A stretch of 64,000 nucleotides of DNA, taken from Camarhynchus parvulus (lineage: Eukaryota; Chordata; Aves; Passeriformes; Thraupidae). The position numbers and the translations under genes were made by a program. Below the pieces are notes generated by a model that ran no database searches, was not told the DNA's origin, and saw only the letters and a list, made by a program, of their open reading frames with translations. Location: positions 1 through 64,000 of the forward strand of contig NW_022148710.1 of the NCBI RefSeq assembly GCF_901933205.1. The letters run 5' to 3'. Every line of letters starts with the position of its first letter. The first letter of the stretch is position 1. This document shows positions 43,301 to 50,500 of this stretch, piece after piece.

Positions 43301-44047
43301 CGGGAAAAATCGGGAGAAACGGGGAAAACCGGGGAAATGGGGCAAAAATCGGGAGAAACGGGGGGAAAACGGGAAAATCGGGGGGAAAAAAACGGGAAAA
43401 ACGATCCCGTGAGGAGCCCCCGACCGGGAGGGGACACCGGGACCGGACACCGGGAGGGGACACCGGGAAAGGGGAGGGGACACCGGGACCGGGAGGGGAC
43501 ACCGGGAGCAGGACCGGACACCGGGAGCAGGACCGGACACCGGGACCGGACCCCGGGATCGGGGCTTTACCTGTGCCCGGTGCTCCGTGAGCCATCGCCA
43601 GCCCGGGATCCTGCACGGCGGCTCCTACCGGGACACGGCACCGGGACGGCGCCATCAGCACCGGGAGCGTCACCGGGACACCCCGAAAGGAGCGGCCCCG
43701 GTAAAACCGCGGCACCCCCGGCACCGGCAACGGCGCCCAACGGGGACCCGAGCGTGACACCCCCCGAGCACCGCGACCGCCCCGTTATTCCCCCGGTTCA
43801 CCCCCCGGACCGGTCCCGGTTCTGCCACCGGGGGGATCCCCGGTCCAGCTACCCCCGGGCCGGTTCCGCTCCCCCCGGGCCGGTCCCGGTTCTGCCACCG
43901 GGGGGATCCCCGGTCCTGCTCCCCCCGGGCCGGTTCCGGTTCCCTTGGGCCGGTCCCGGTTCTGCCACCGGGGGGATCCCCGGTCCCGCTCTCCCCGGGG
44001 CGGCTCCCGGAGGCGGTGGGGCCGCGCTCACCGAGCGGCAGCGCCAT
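25000..44047 (-). CDS. RELB: RELB gene (NF-kB subunit RelB), overall locus
   Basis: RelB is the NF-kB family transcription factor of the non-canonical pathway. It pairs with p52 or p50, needs the Rel homology domain (RHD) for DNA binding and dimerisation, and activates through its C-terminus. Twelve minus-strand exons with agreeing phases encode an N-terminal segment ([15 protein letters not shown]), the DNA-contact loop ([17 protein letters not shown]), [19 protein letters not shown], the [16 protein letters not shown] helix, the dimerisation domain ([20 protein letters not shown]) and the basic NLS EAKRRKK. This matches vertebrate RelB almost residue for residue. The C-terminal activation exon is poorly resolved. 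An unusual Lys-Leu-Glu repeat precedes the RHD. The promoter, shared with CLPTM1, has kB sites consistent with the known NF-kB control of RELB. Confidence 0.97.
25300..25560 (-). CDS. RELB: RELB exon 12: C-terminal activation region, frame uncertain
   Basis: After a strong CCCGCAG acceptor the sequence is unique and GC-rich. One frame gives [20 protein letters not shown], and another gives [20 protein letters not shown], which resembles the human TASLVGSNMFP near the C-terminus. The phase expected from exon 11 reads neither and stops at about 25337. At least one indel relative to a working gene is implied. In the SLLGSHLFP frame no stop occurs until about 24882, adding about 125 repeat-encoded residues. 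Confidence 0.6.
25600..27180. repeat. 1.6-kb array, GGGGGTTTTACAGGGAAAAATC (22 bp)
   Basis: About 65 units, with variants GGGGATTTTACAGGG and ATTTGGGACAAAAACTC. It fills RELB intron 11 together with a looser GGAATTTTGGGGGG array at 27190-27540. Confidence 0.95.
27561..27638 (-). CDS. RELB: RELB exon 11: [20 protein letters not shown]
   Basis: This 78-nt exon has a CCCCCAG acceptor and an ACAG|GTGCCA donor. It holds the KRRKK nuclear localisation signal and ends IPLGPT with a split codon. Human has [20 protein letters not shown]. Confidence 0.95.
27655..28080. repeat. array, CCCCAAATTCC(C/T)CCCAAAT-type
   Basis: Units of 14-20 bp with a ~60-bp higher-order block containing TTTATCACAAATTCCA, repeated four times (about 27736, 27788, 27849, 27902). 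Confidence 0.88.
28085..28405. repeat. 10-bp array, CCCAGTCCCT
   Basis: About 30 units (CCCAGTCCCTC, CCCAGTTCCCT, CCAATTCACT). It abuts the RELB exon 10 donor (sense GACAGGTGGGACTGGGAGGG), so its unit may have started from that intron's first bases. Confidence 0.93.
28406..28474 (-). CDS. RELB: RELB exon 10: [17 protein letters not shown]
   Basis: This 69-nt exon has a CCCGCAG acceptor and a GACAG|GTGGGA donor. It starts with a split Asp and AYRVQ. Human has [19 protein letters not shown]. The basic patch starts the nuclear localisation region. Confidence 0.95.
28490..29380. repeat. 13-15-bp array, GTTACACCGGGAATTACACC
   Basis: About 65 units in the RELB intron before exon 10. It shifts into an AACACCGGGAACAGCAGGAA variant after 29220. 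Confidence 0.95.
29405..29850. repeat. 13-bp array, GTGTCCATTCCCG
   Basis: About 33 units of GGTGTCCATTCCC or GGTGTACATTCCC. Immediate neighbour of the preceding array in the same RELB intron. Confidence 0.95.
30056..31062. repeat. 1-kb hexanucleotide array (TACCTG)n, CAGGTA in RELB sense
   Basis: About 160 hexamers, with scattered TGC and CAC interruptions. Read in the RELB direction the unit is CAGGTA, so every repeat presents CAG|GTACAG, a near-consensus 5' splice site. It starts within 25 bp downstream of the true exon 9 donor. Confidence 0.97.
31086..31301 (-). CDS. RELB: RELB exon 9: dimerisation domain core
   Basis: This 216-nt exon has a TGTTTTCCAG acceptor and an ACCG|GTACCC donor. 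It encodes [40 protein letters not shown], then [20 protein letters not shown] and FTYLPRDT. Four copies of its 5' end and acceptor precede it in the transcript. Confidence 0.97.
31310..31930. repeat. copies of RELB exon 9 start
   Basis: Four extra copies of the acceptor plus first ~50-60 nt of exon 9. Exon-start equivalents are 31453, 31604, 31739 and 31884, spaced 135-152 bp, separated by GGGAATTCGGGATTTGGG filler. Acceptor AG and coding frame are intact in each copy. Confidence 0.95.
31970..32990. repeat. CCCAGGTGTGATCCCAGCTG array with copies of RELB exon 8 end
   Basis: A 10-11-bp unit (CCCAGGTGTG/CCCAGCTGTG/CCCAGGTGCCC) encloses four copies of the last ~45 nt of exon 8 with its GTAAAA donor, at about 32035-32079, 32355-32400, 32647-32692 and 32880-32922. 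Confidence 0.95.
32995..33099 (-). CDS. RELB: RELB exon 8: start of dimerisation domain
   Basis: This 105-nt exon has a GTTCCAG acceptor and a GAAAG|GTAAAA donor. It reads [17 protein letters not shown], then [17 protein letters not shown]. Human has [20 protein letters not shown]. Four copies of its 3' half with the donor lie downstream in the transcript. Confidence 0.97.
33110..34160. repeat. GGGGAATTTTTGGGG array with copies of RELB exon 7 end
   Basis: The 33110-33660 part is a loose TTTTGGGGGAATTTT repeat. From 33670 come three copies of the last ~40 nt of exon 7 with its GTGAGT donor. Donor-equivalent positions are 33680, 33886 and 34026, against the true 34165. Confidence 0.95.
34165..34296 (-). 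CDS. RELB: RELB exon 7: [20 protein letters not shown]
   Basis: This 132-nt exon has a TCCCCAG acceptor and an AAGA|GTGAGT donor. It continues [20 protein letters not shown] and ends IFDK with a split Lys. This is the end of the DNA-binding half of the RHD. Three copies of its 3' end follow in the intron. Confidence 0.97.
34310..36160. repeat. 1.85-kb array, GGGGCAGAAACGGCAAAAATGG
   Basis: Units of 21-33 bp (AAAAACGGGGCAGAAACGGC) with higher-order duplication; the block at 34600-34790 recurs at 35185-35350. It loses CG after 35500 and becomes GGGGAAAATGGG. A-rich degenerate sequence with GGGAAAAA continues to 36560. Confidence 0.93.
36625..36716 (-). CDS. RELB: RELB exon 6: [20 protein letters not shown]
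   Basis: This 92-nt exon has a TCTGGCAG acceptor and an AAAG|GTCAGA donor. It ends [10 protein letters not shown]. Human has [20 protein letters not shown] and IQLGIDPYN. Confidence 0.97.
36720..38570. repeat. CCCAAAAATGCCCC array with copies of RELB exon 5 end
   Basis: Background unit CCAAAAATGCCC. It embeds four copies of the exon 5 end with its GTAAAC donor (donor equivalents 37269, 37830, 38230, 38420; true 38577), plus several copies of GATGAGTTTGAGGAGCACCG (about 37486, 37670, 38070). Confidence 0.94.
38577..38734 (-). CDS. RELB: RELB exon 5: [20 protein letters not shown]
   Basis: This 158-nt exon lies between CCGCAG and CACAG|GTAAAC. It begins [14 protein letters not shown] and ends [21 protein letters not shown] with a split Ser. 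Human has [22 protein letters not shown]. Four copies of its 3' end with the donor lie downstream in the intron. Confidence 0.97.
38750..39760. repeat. array, GGGGGGAAATTGGGGAAAATC-type
   Basis: Units of 14-30 bp, including AAAGTCAGGGGG and AATCATGGG variants, in the RELB intron upstream of exon 5. Confidence 0.92.
39842..41005. repeat. eight copies of RELB exon 4 end plus donor
   Basis: The last ~45 nt of exon 4 ([12 protein letters not shown] in sense) and its GAG|GTGAGACACC donor recur with donor-equivalent positions 39855, 39989, 40107, 40237, 40471, 40616, 40712 and 40866; true 41014. Spacers are TTTTTCCCCGATTT. Most copies keep the frame and GTGAGA; two read GTGGGA. Confidence 0.96.
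41014..41429 (-). CDS. RELB: RELB exon 4: N-terminal region and start of the Rel homology domain
   Basis: This 416-nt exon has a GCTCGCAG acceptor and a GAG|GTGAGA donor. It reads [28 protein letters not shown], a five-fold (V/A)PGS repeat, a run of Lys-Leu-Glu triplets ([19 protein letters not shown]), then [17 protein letters not shown] and [12 protein letters not shown], ending [12 protein letters not shown]. The DNA-recognition loop is intact. The KLE block replaces a Pro/Gly-rich linker in human and looks like a coiled-coil-prone insertion. Confidence 0.96.
41432..42200. repeat. array, CGGGAATTTCGGGGGAAAAA-type
   Basis: Units of 24-35 bp with GGCGGTTTTGGGGGG blocks in the RELB intron between the microexon and exon 4. 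Confidence 0.92.
42240..42880. repeat. array, CCCCAAATCCCGAATTCCCAAA-type
   Basis: Units of 13-16 bp, with a ~290-bp block (AACCGTGAATTCCC... at about 42474, AATCGTGAATTCCC at about 42762) repeated. Same RELB intron. Confidence 0.9.
42950..42958 (-). CDS. RELB: RELB 9-nt microexon (D-D-L-E)
   Basis: The nine bases ATGATTTGG are flanked by TTTTTCCAG and GTGAGT. Joined to the exons on each side they give [17 protein letters not shown], which aligns with human STDELEIIDEYIKENGF. Neither neighbour alone supplies these residues. The phase (2 + 3 + 3 + 1) fits both partners exactly. Confidence 0.8.
42965..43560. repeat. arrays GGGAAAAACCGGGAAAAACG and GACACCGGGAGG
   Basis: A purine array to about 43405 is followed by GGGGACACCGGGACCGG units to 43560, in the RELB intron between exon 2 and the microexon. 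Confidence 0.9.
43571..43624 (-). CDS. RELB: RELB exon 2
   Basis: This 54-nt exon lies between a weak CGGTAG acceptor and a strong CACAG|GTAAAG donor. It reads [17 protein letters not shown] and ends with a split Asp. The end is certain from phase and from the following microexon; the beginning is inferred. Confidence 0.6.
43795..44000. repeat. three ~60-70-bp repeats in RELB intron 1
   Basis: CCGGTCCCGGTTCTGCCACC followed by GGGGGGATCCCCGGTCC recurs at about 43810, 43880 and 43952. Confidence 0.88.
44032..44047 (-). CDS. RELB: RELB exon 1 coding part (start codon)
   Basis: ATG GCG CTG CCG CTC G lies directly before a GTGAGC donor, giving MALPLG with a split Gly. The start is inferred from position in the CpG promoter and from phase agreement with the next exon. 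Human RelB has a different and longer N-terminus, so this start is tentative. Confidence 0.55.
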
Positions 44048-44537
44048 GTCCCGCTCCCGGTGCGAGTCCCGGTGCCGGTGCCGCTGGTCCCGGAGCGGGT
44101 CCCGGGGGTCCCGGGGGTCCCGGAGCCGCCGCTGCCGCTCCCGCCGCCCCCCGAGGCCGCGCCGCCGCCGGACCTGGAAATCCCCGCGCGGGCCGCGCCG
44201 CCATTGGCTGAGCCCGCCGTGACGTCACCGCCGGGGGCGCGGTCGGGGAAACCCCCGCCGGGAGCGCACCGCGCCGCCATTGGCTGAGCGCGCCGGTGAC
44301 GTCACAGCAGGGAACACCCCCTGGAGAGCTCTAGGGGCGGGGCGCGCTCCCATTGGCTGAGAGCGGCTGAGAGGGCGGGGCGGGGAAACCCCCACCCGCC
44401 GGGGGCGGGCCGCGCGGCTATTGGTGGAGACTGCTATGACGTCACAAAAGGGGCGCGGTTTGCGGCCTTTCCCGCCCCTCATTGGGGTCACGTGGGCGCT
44501 GCCCCCCGGAAGTCTCGCGAGAGGCGGCGCAGCAAAG
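44048..44537. promoter_or_regulatory. bidirectional RELB / CLPTM1 promoter
   Basis: About 490 bp of unique CpG-rich DNA separates the two start codons. Visible sites are: CRE palindromes TGACGTCA at 44220-44227, 44297-44304 and 44437-44444; CCATTGG boxes (NF-Y type) near 44201, 44277 and 44350, with further ATTGG at 44420 and 44481; kB consensus GGAAATCCCC 44176-44185 and GGGAAACCCC 44246-44255 and 44383-44392; E-box CACGTG 44489-44494; ETS CCGGAAGT 44506-44513; palindrome TCTCGCGAGA 44513-44522. No TATA box is seen. The ETS and TCTCGCGAGA motifs lie within 35 bp of the CLPTM1 ATG. Confidence 0.85.
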
Positions 44538-44591
44538 ATGGCGGCGCCGGGGACGGAGGCGGCGGCGGGGCCGGGCCCGGGCCCGGGGCAG
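44538..44591 (+). CDS. CLPTM1: CLPTM1 exon 1
   Basis: This is 18 codons, MAAPGTEAAAGPGPGPGQ, with a good context (AAAGATGG) and a GGCAG|GTCCGG donor in phase 0. Human starts MAAAQEADGARSAVVAAGG and breaks at the same GQ|V position. Confidence 0.88.
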
Positions 44592-47500
44592 GTCCGGGAG
44601 CGAGCGGGGCCCGCGGGGCCCGGGGGCGGCACCGGGAACGGGCACGGGCGCGGGGGGACAGCGGGAAACCGGCCCCGTGAGGGGAGAGGGGGAACGGGGA
44701 ACGGGAGCGGCACCGGGAACAGGAGCGGAGACCGGGAACTGCAACCGAGGACAGGGAACGGGAGCGGCGACCGGGAACCGCGACTGGAGACAGGGAATGG
44801 GAGCGGCACCGGAGAGTGGGAAAGGGACAGAGACAGGGACGGGGATCGGGACCGGGCACCGGGAACCGGGACCGGGCACCGGGAACCGGGACCGGGAGCG
44901 GGGACCGGGACAAGGAGCGGGGACCGGGACAGGGGAGGGGACAGAGGCACGCACGGGCACCGGGAATGGGGCAAGGTCCGCGGTCAAAGTCGGGGACCGG
45001 GAGCGGGGGAGGGACCGAGACCGAGAACGGGACCGAGAGCGGAACCGGGACCGAGAACGGGACCGGGATCAAGGACAGAGAAACGGAACTGGCTCCGGGA
45101 ACGGCTCCGGGACCGGGACAGGACCGGACGGGCCGGGGCCGTGAAACGGAACCGGGAGTGGGATCGGGGCGGTACCGGGCCGGTGTTGGGATGGAATCGG
45201 GACGGGGCCGGTACCGGGCCGGTGTCGGTGACCGGGAATGGATCGGAACACGGCCGGTACCGGGCCGGTGTCACTGCCCAAGCTGGGATCGGTCCGGAAC
45301 CGGTACCGGGCCGGTGGCGGTGATCAGGATGGGGCCGGTACCGGGCCGGTGCCGGTGACCGGGAAGGGATCAGGATGGGGCCGGTACCGGGGCAGAACCG
45401 GTGTCAGTGACCGGTCCCGGTCCCGCAGGTGTCCAGCAGGAACGGCACCGGTACCGGGATGGAATTGGGATGGGATGGGGTCAGTACTGGTACCGGTACC
45501 GGTGTCAGTGACCGGTTCAGGTCCCGCAGGTGACCGCAGGTGCTGGCAGCACCGGTACCGGGGTGGGATGGGGCGGTTACCGGGGCAGTACCGGTACCGG
45601 TGTCAGTGACCGGTCCCGGTCCCAGGAGTGTCCGGCAGGAACGGTACCGGTACCAGGGTCAGGGTTAGGATGGGATCAGTACCGGGTCAGTACCGATACC
45701 GGTACCGGTGTCAGTGACCGGTTCCGGTTCCGTTCCCGCAGGTGTCCAGCAGTAACGGCGCTGCCGGTACCGGTACCGGGATGGGGTCAGTACCGGTGTC
45801 AGTGACCGGTTCCGGTTCCGTTCCCGCAGGTGTCCAGCAGTAACAGTGGTGCAGTACCGGGGTGGGATGGGGTTGTTACCGGGTCAGTACCGGTTCCGGT
45901 TCTGTTCCCAGGTTTCCAGCAGTAATGGCGCTGCCAGTACCGGTACCGGTACCGGGTTGGGATCAGTACTGGGGCGGTACGTGCAGTGACGTAGTTGCCA
46001 AGACGGGAGACAACATAGACCTTTGCGCCACAGTAACGGTGCTGCCGGTACCGTACCGGGATGGGGTTGGGATCAGTACTGGGGCGGTACCGGTGTCAGT
46101 GACCGGTTCTGGTTCCGGTTTCAGGTTTCCAGCAGTAACGGTGCTGCCGGTACCGGTACCGGGGGTGTTACGAGACCGGTTCGTTCTGCAGGTTCCAGCA
46201 GTAACGGCGCTGCCGGTACCGGGGTGGGGTTGGGATCAGTACCGATACCGGTACCGGTGTCAGTGACCGGTTCCGGTTGCATTCCCGCAGGTGTCCGGCA
46301 GTAACGGTGCTGCCGGTACCGGTACCGGGATGGGGTTGGGATGGTTACCGGGTCAGTACCGGGTCAGTACCGGTTCTGGTTCTGTTCCCGCAGGTGTCCA
46401 GCAGTAACGGCGCTGCCGGTACCGGTACCGGGATGGGGTCAGGGTTAGGATGGGGTTGTTACCGGGTCAGTGACCGGTTCCGGTTCTGTTCCCAGGTTTC
46501 CAGCAGTAACGGCGCTGCCGGTACCGGTACCGGGATGGGGTTGGGGTCAGTACTGGGGCGGTACCGGTGTCAGTGACTGGTTCTGGTTCCGGTTTCAGGT
46601 TTCCAGCAGTAACGGCGCTGCCGGTACCGGTACCAGTACCGGGTTGGGATCAGTACTGGGGCGGTACCGGTGTCAGTGACCAGTTCTGGTTCCGGTTTCA
46701 GGTTTCCAGCAGTAATGGCGCTGCCGGGCCGGTACCGGGGTGGGATGGGCTTGTTACCGGGTCAGTACCGGTTCCGGTTCTGTTTTCAGGTGTCCAGCAG
46801 TAACGGCGCTGCCGGTACCGGGGTGGGGTTGGGATCAGTACCGATACGGTACCGGTGTCAGTGACCGGTTCCGGTTGCATTCCCGCAGGTGTCCGGCAGT
46901 AACGGCGCTGCCGGTACCGGTACCGGGATGGGGTTGGGATGGTTACCGGGTCAGTACCGGGTCAGTACCGGTTCCGGTTCTGTTCCCAGGTTTCCAGCAG
47001 TAACAGTGCTGCAGCACCGGTACCGGGATGGGGTTGGGATCAGTACAGGTACTGGTACCGGTGTCAATGACCGGTATTGGTTCCGTTCCCGCAGGTGTCC
47101 GGCAGTAACGGTGCTGCCGGTACCGGTACCGGGATGGGGTTGGGATCAGTACCGGGGTGGTTACCGGGTCAGTTCCGGTTCTGTTCCCAGGTTTCCAGCA
47201 GTAACGGTGCTGCCGGTACCGGTACCGGGATGGGGTTGGGATCAGTACCGGGGTGGTTACCGGGTCAGTGACCGGTTCCGGTTTCAGGTGTCCAGTATAT
47301 TGCGCTGCCGGTCGGTTAGCCGGCAGGGGCAGCAGCAGCCGCAGCAGCCGCAGCCGGCACCGAACGCCTGGCAGGTGGTGAAAGGCGTCCTGTTCAGGTG
47401 AGAGCGGCGCCGAAGGGGTTAAAGGGGCTGGGACTGAAGGGGTTAAAGGGGCTGGCACTGAAGGGGTTAAAGGGGCTGGGACTGAAGGGGTTAAAGGGGC

Positions 47501-50500
47501 TGGCACTGGCACTGAAGGGGTTAAAGGGACTGGGACTGAAGGGGTTAAAGGGGCTGGCACTGGCACTGAAGGGGTTAAAGGGGTTGGGATTGGCACTGAA
47601 GGGGTTAAAGGGGCTGGGGCCGGTACTGAAGGGGTTAAAGGGGCTGGGATTGGCACTGAAGGGGTTAAAGGGACTGGCACTGAAGGGGTTAAAGGGGTTG
47701 GTATTGGCACTGAAGGGGTTAAAGGGGCTGGGACTGAAGGGGTTAAAGGGGCTGGGACTGAAGGGGTTAAAGGGGCTGGGACTGGCACTGAAGGGGTTAA
47801 AGGGGCTGGGACTGAAGGGGTTAAAGGGACCGGCACTGAAGGGGTTAAAGGGGCTGGGACTGAAGGGGTTAAAGGGGCTGGCACAGAAGGGGTTAAAGGG
47901 GCTGGGACCGGGATTGAAGGGGTTAAAGGGGTTGGGACTGAAGGGGTTAAAGGGGTTGGGACTGAAGGGGTTAAAGGGGCTGGGACTGGCACTGAAGGGG
48001 TTAAAGGGGCTGGGACCGGCACTGAAGGGGTTAAAGGGCCCCTGTTCAGGTGGGATTCGGGGCTGAAAGGGTTAAAGGGGCTGGGACTGGCACTGAAGGG
48101 GTTAAAGGGGCTGGGACTGGGACTGAAGGGGTTAAAGGGACTGGCACTGAAGGTTTAAAGGGGCTGGGAATGGCAGAGAAGGGGTTAAAGGGGCTGGGAC
48201 CGGGATTGAAAGGGTTAAAGGGGTTGGGACTGAACGGGTTAAAGGGACCGGCACTGAGGGGGTTAAAGGGGCTGGGACTGAAGGGGTTAAAGGGGCTGGG
48301 ACCGGCACTGAAGGGGTTAAAGGGGCTGGGACCGGCACTGAAGGGGTTAAAGGGCCCCTGTTCAGGTGGGATTCGGGGCTGAAAGGGTTAAAGGGGCTGG
48401 CACTGGCACTGAAGGGGTTAAAGGGGCTGGGACCGGCACTGAAGGGGTTAAAGGGGCTGGGACTGAAGGGGTTAAAGGGGCTGGGACCGGCACTGAAGGG
48501 GTTAAAGGGCCCCTGTTCAGGTGGGATTCGGGGCTGAAAGGGTTAAAGGGGTGGGATTTGGGACCGAAGGGGTTAAAGGGGCCCTGGGCATGGGGATTTT
48601 GGGGGAAAAATGGGAATTTTGGGAGGGAGGATCCGTGGAAATTGGGGATTTTTCGGGAAAGGGGAAAATCCCTGGGAAAGGAAATCCGTGGGAATTGGGA
48701 TTTTTGGGAAATGGAATCCGTAGAAATGGGGATTTTTGGGAAGGGGGATCCACGGGGAATGGGGATTTTGGGGGCGAACCCATGGAAAAAGGGGATTTTT
48801 TGGGGAATGGAGTCCATGGAAATGGGGATTTTTGGGAAATAGAATCGATGGGAAAAGGGAATTTTTGGGGAATAGAATCGATGGAAATGGGCATTTTTGG
48901 GAAGGGGAAAATCCCTGGGAAGGAAAATCTATGGAAAAAAGAAAAATTTTTGGGAGGGAATCCACGGAAAAGGGAATTTTTGGGAAATAAAATTCACATA
49001 AAAAAGGAATTTTTGGGAAATAGAATTGATGGAAACGGGGATTTTTGGGAAGGGGAAAACGCCTGGGAAAGAAAATTTGTGGAAAAAAGAAAAATTTTTG
49101 GGAGGGGATCCATGGAAAAGGGGATTTTTGGGAAATAGAATCGATGGGAAAAGGGAATTTTTGGGAAGGGGAAAATTCCTGGGAAGGAAAATTTGTGGAA
49201 AAAAGAAAAATTTTTGGGAGGGGAATCCATGGAAAAGGGGATTTTTGGGAAATAGAATCGATGGGAAAAGGGAATTTTTGGGAAGGGGAAAATTCCTGGG
49301 AAGGAAAAATTTGTGGAAAAAAGAAAAATTTTTGGGAGGGGAATCCACGGAAAAGGGGATTTTTGGGAAATAGAATCCACATAAAGAAGAAATTTTTGGG
49401 AAATAGAATCGATGGGAAAAGGGAATTTTTGGGAAGAGATAATCCACAGGAAAAGGGGATTTTTGGGAAGGGAATCCACAGAAAAGGGAATTTTTGGAAA
49501 ACAGATTTTATGGAAAAGGAGATTTTTGGGAAGGACGAATGCCCGGGAACGCAAATCCACGGAAATCAAATTTTTTTTAGGGAAGATCCACAGGAAGCAA
49601 AAAGGATCGATGGGAATCAAAACCCCAACCAAAAAAAATTCCCAAAAATTGGGAAAACGCCGATTTTCCGGGAAGGGCGGGGGCCGAGCCCGGCAGAATT
49701 CCCGAGGATTTTTCCCGAGGATTTTTGCCGAGGATTTTTGCCGATTTTTGCCGATGCTTTTTCCCGCAGGATTTTCATCATCTGGGCCATCTCCAGCTGG
49801 TTCCGCAGAGCGCCGGCGGCGCCGGAGAGCAACGGGAGCGGCGGCAGCGGCCGCAGCCCCAGCAGGAACCTGTTCCCCAAGGACACCCTCATGGTGGGAT
49901 TTGGGATTTGGGATTTGGGATTGTGGGATTTGGGATTGGGGATTTGGGATTTGGGATTAAATCTAGGATTGGGATTAAATCTGGGACTGCAATTAAATCT
50001 GGGTTTGGGATTGGGGATTTGGGATCAGATCTGGGAGCAGCGGCAGCGGCCGCAGCCCCAGCAGGAACCTGTTCCCCAAGGACACCCTCGTAGTGGGATT
50101 TGGCATTATGGGATTAAATCTGGGATATGGGATTATGGGATTTGGGAATTTGGGATTATGGGATTGGGGATTTGGGATTTGGGAATTTGGGATCTGGGAG
50201 CGGCGGCAGCGGCCGCAGCCCCAGCAGGAACCCCAAGGACACCCTCATGGTGGGATTTGGGATTTGGGATTGTGGGATTTGGGATTTGGGATTAAATCTG
50301 GGATTTGGGATTGTGGGATTTGGGAATTTGGGATTATGGGGATTTGGGATTTGGGATTAAATCTGGGATTTGGGATTGTGGGATTTGGGATTGTGGGATT
50401 TGGGATTGGGATTGTGATTTGGGATCAGATCTGGGAGCAGCGGCAGCGGCCGCAGCCCCAGCAGGAACCTGTTCCCCAAGGACACCCTCATGGTGGGGCT

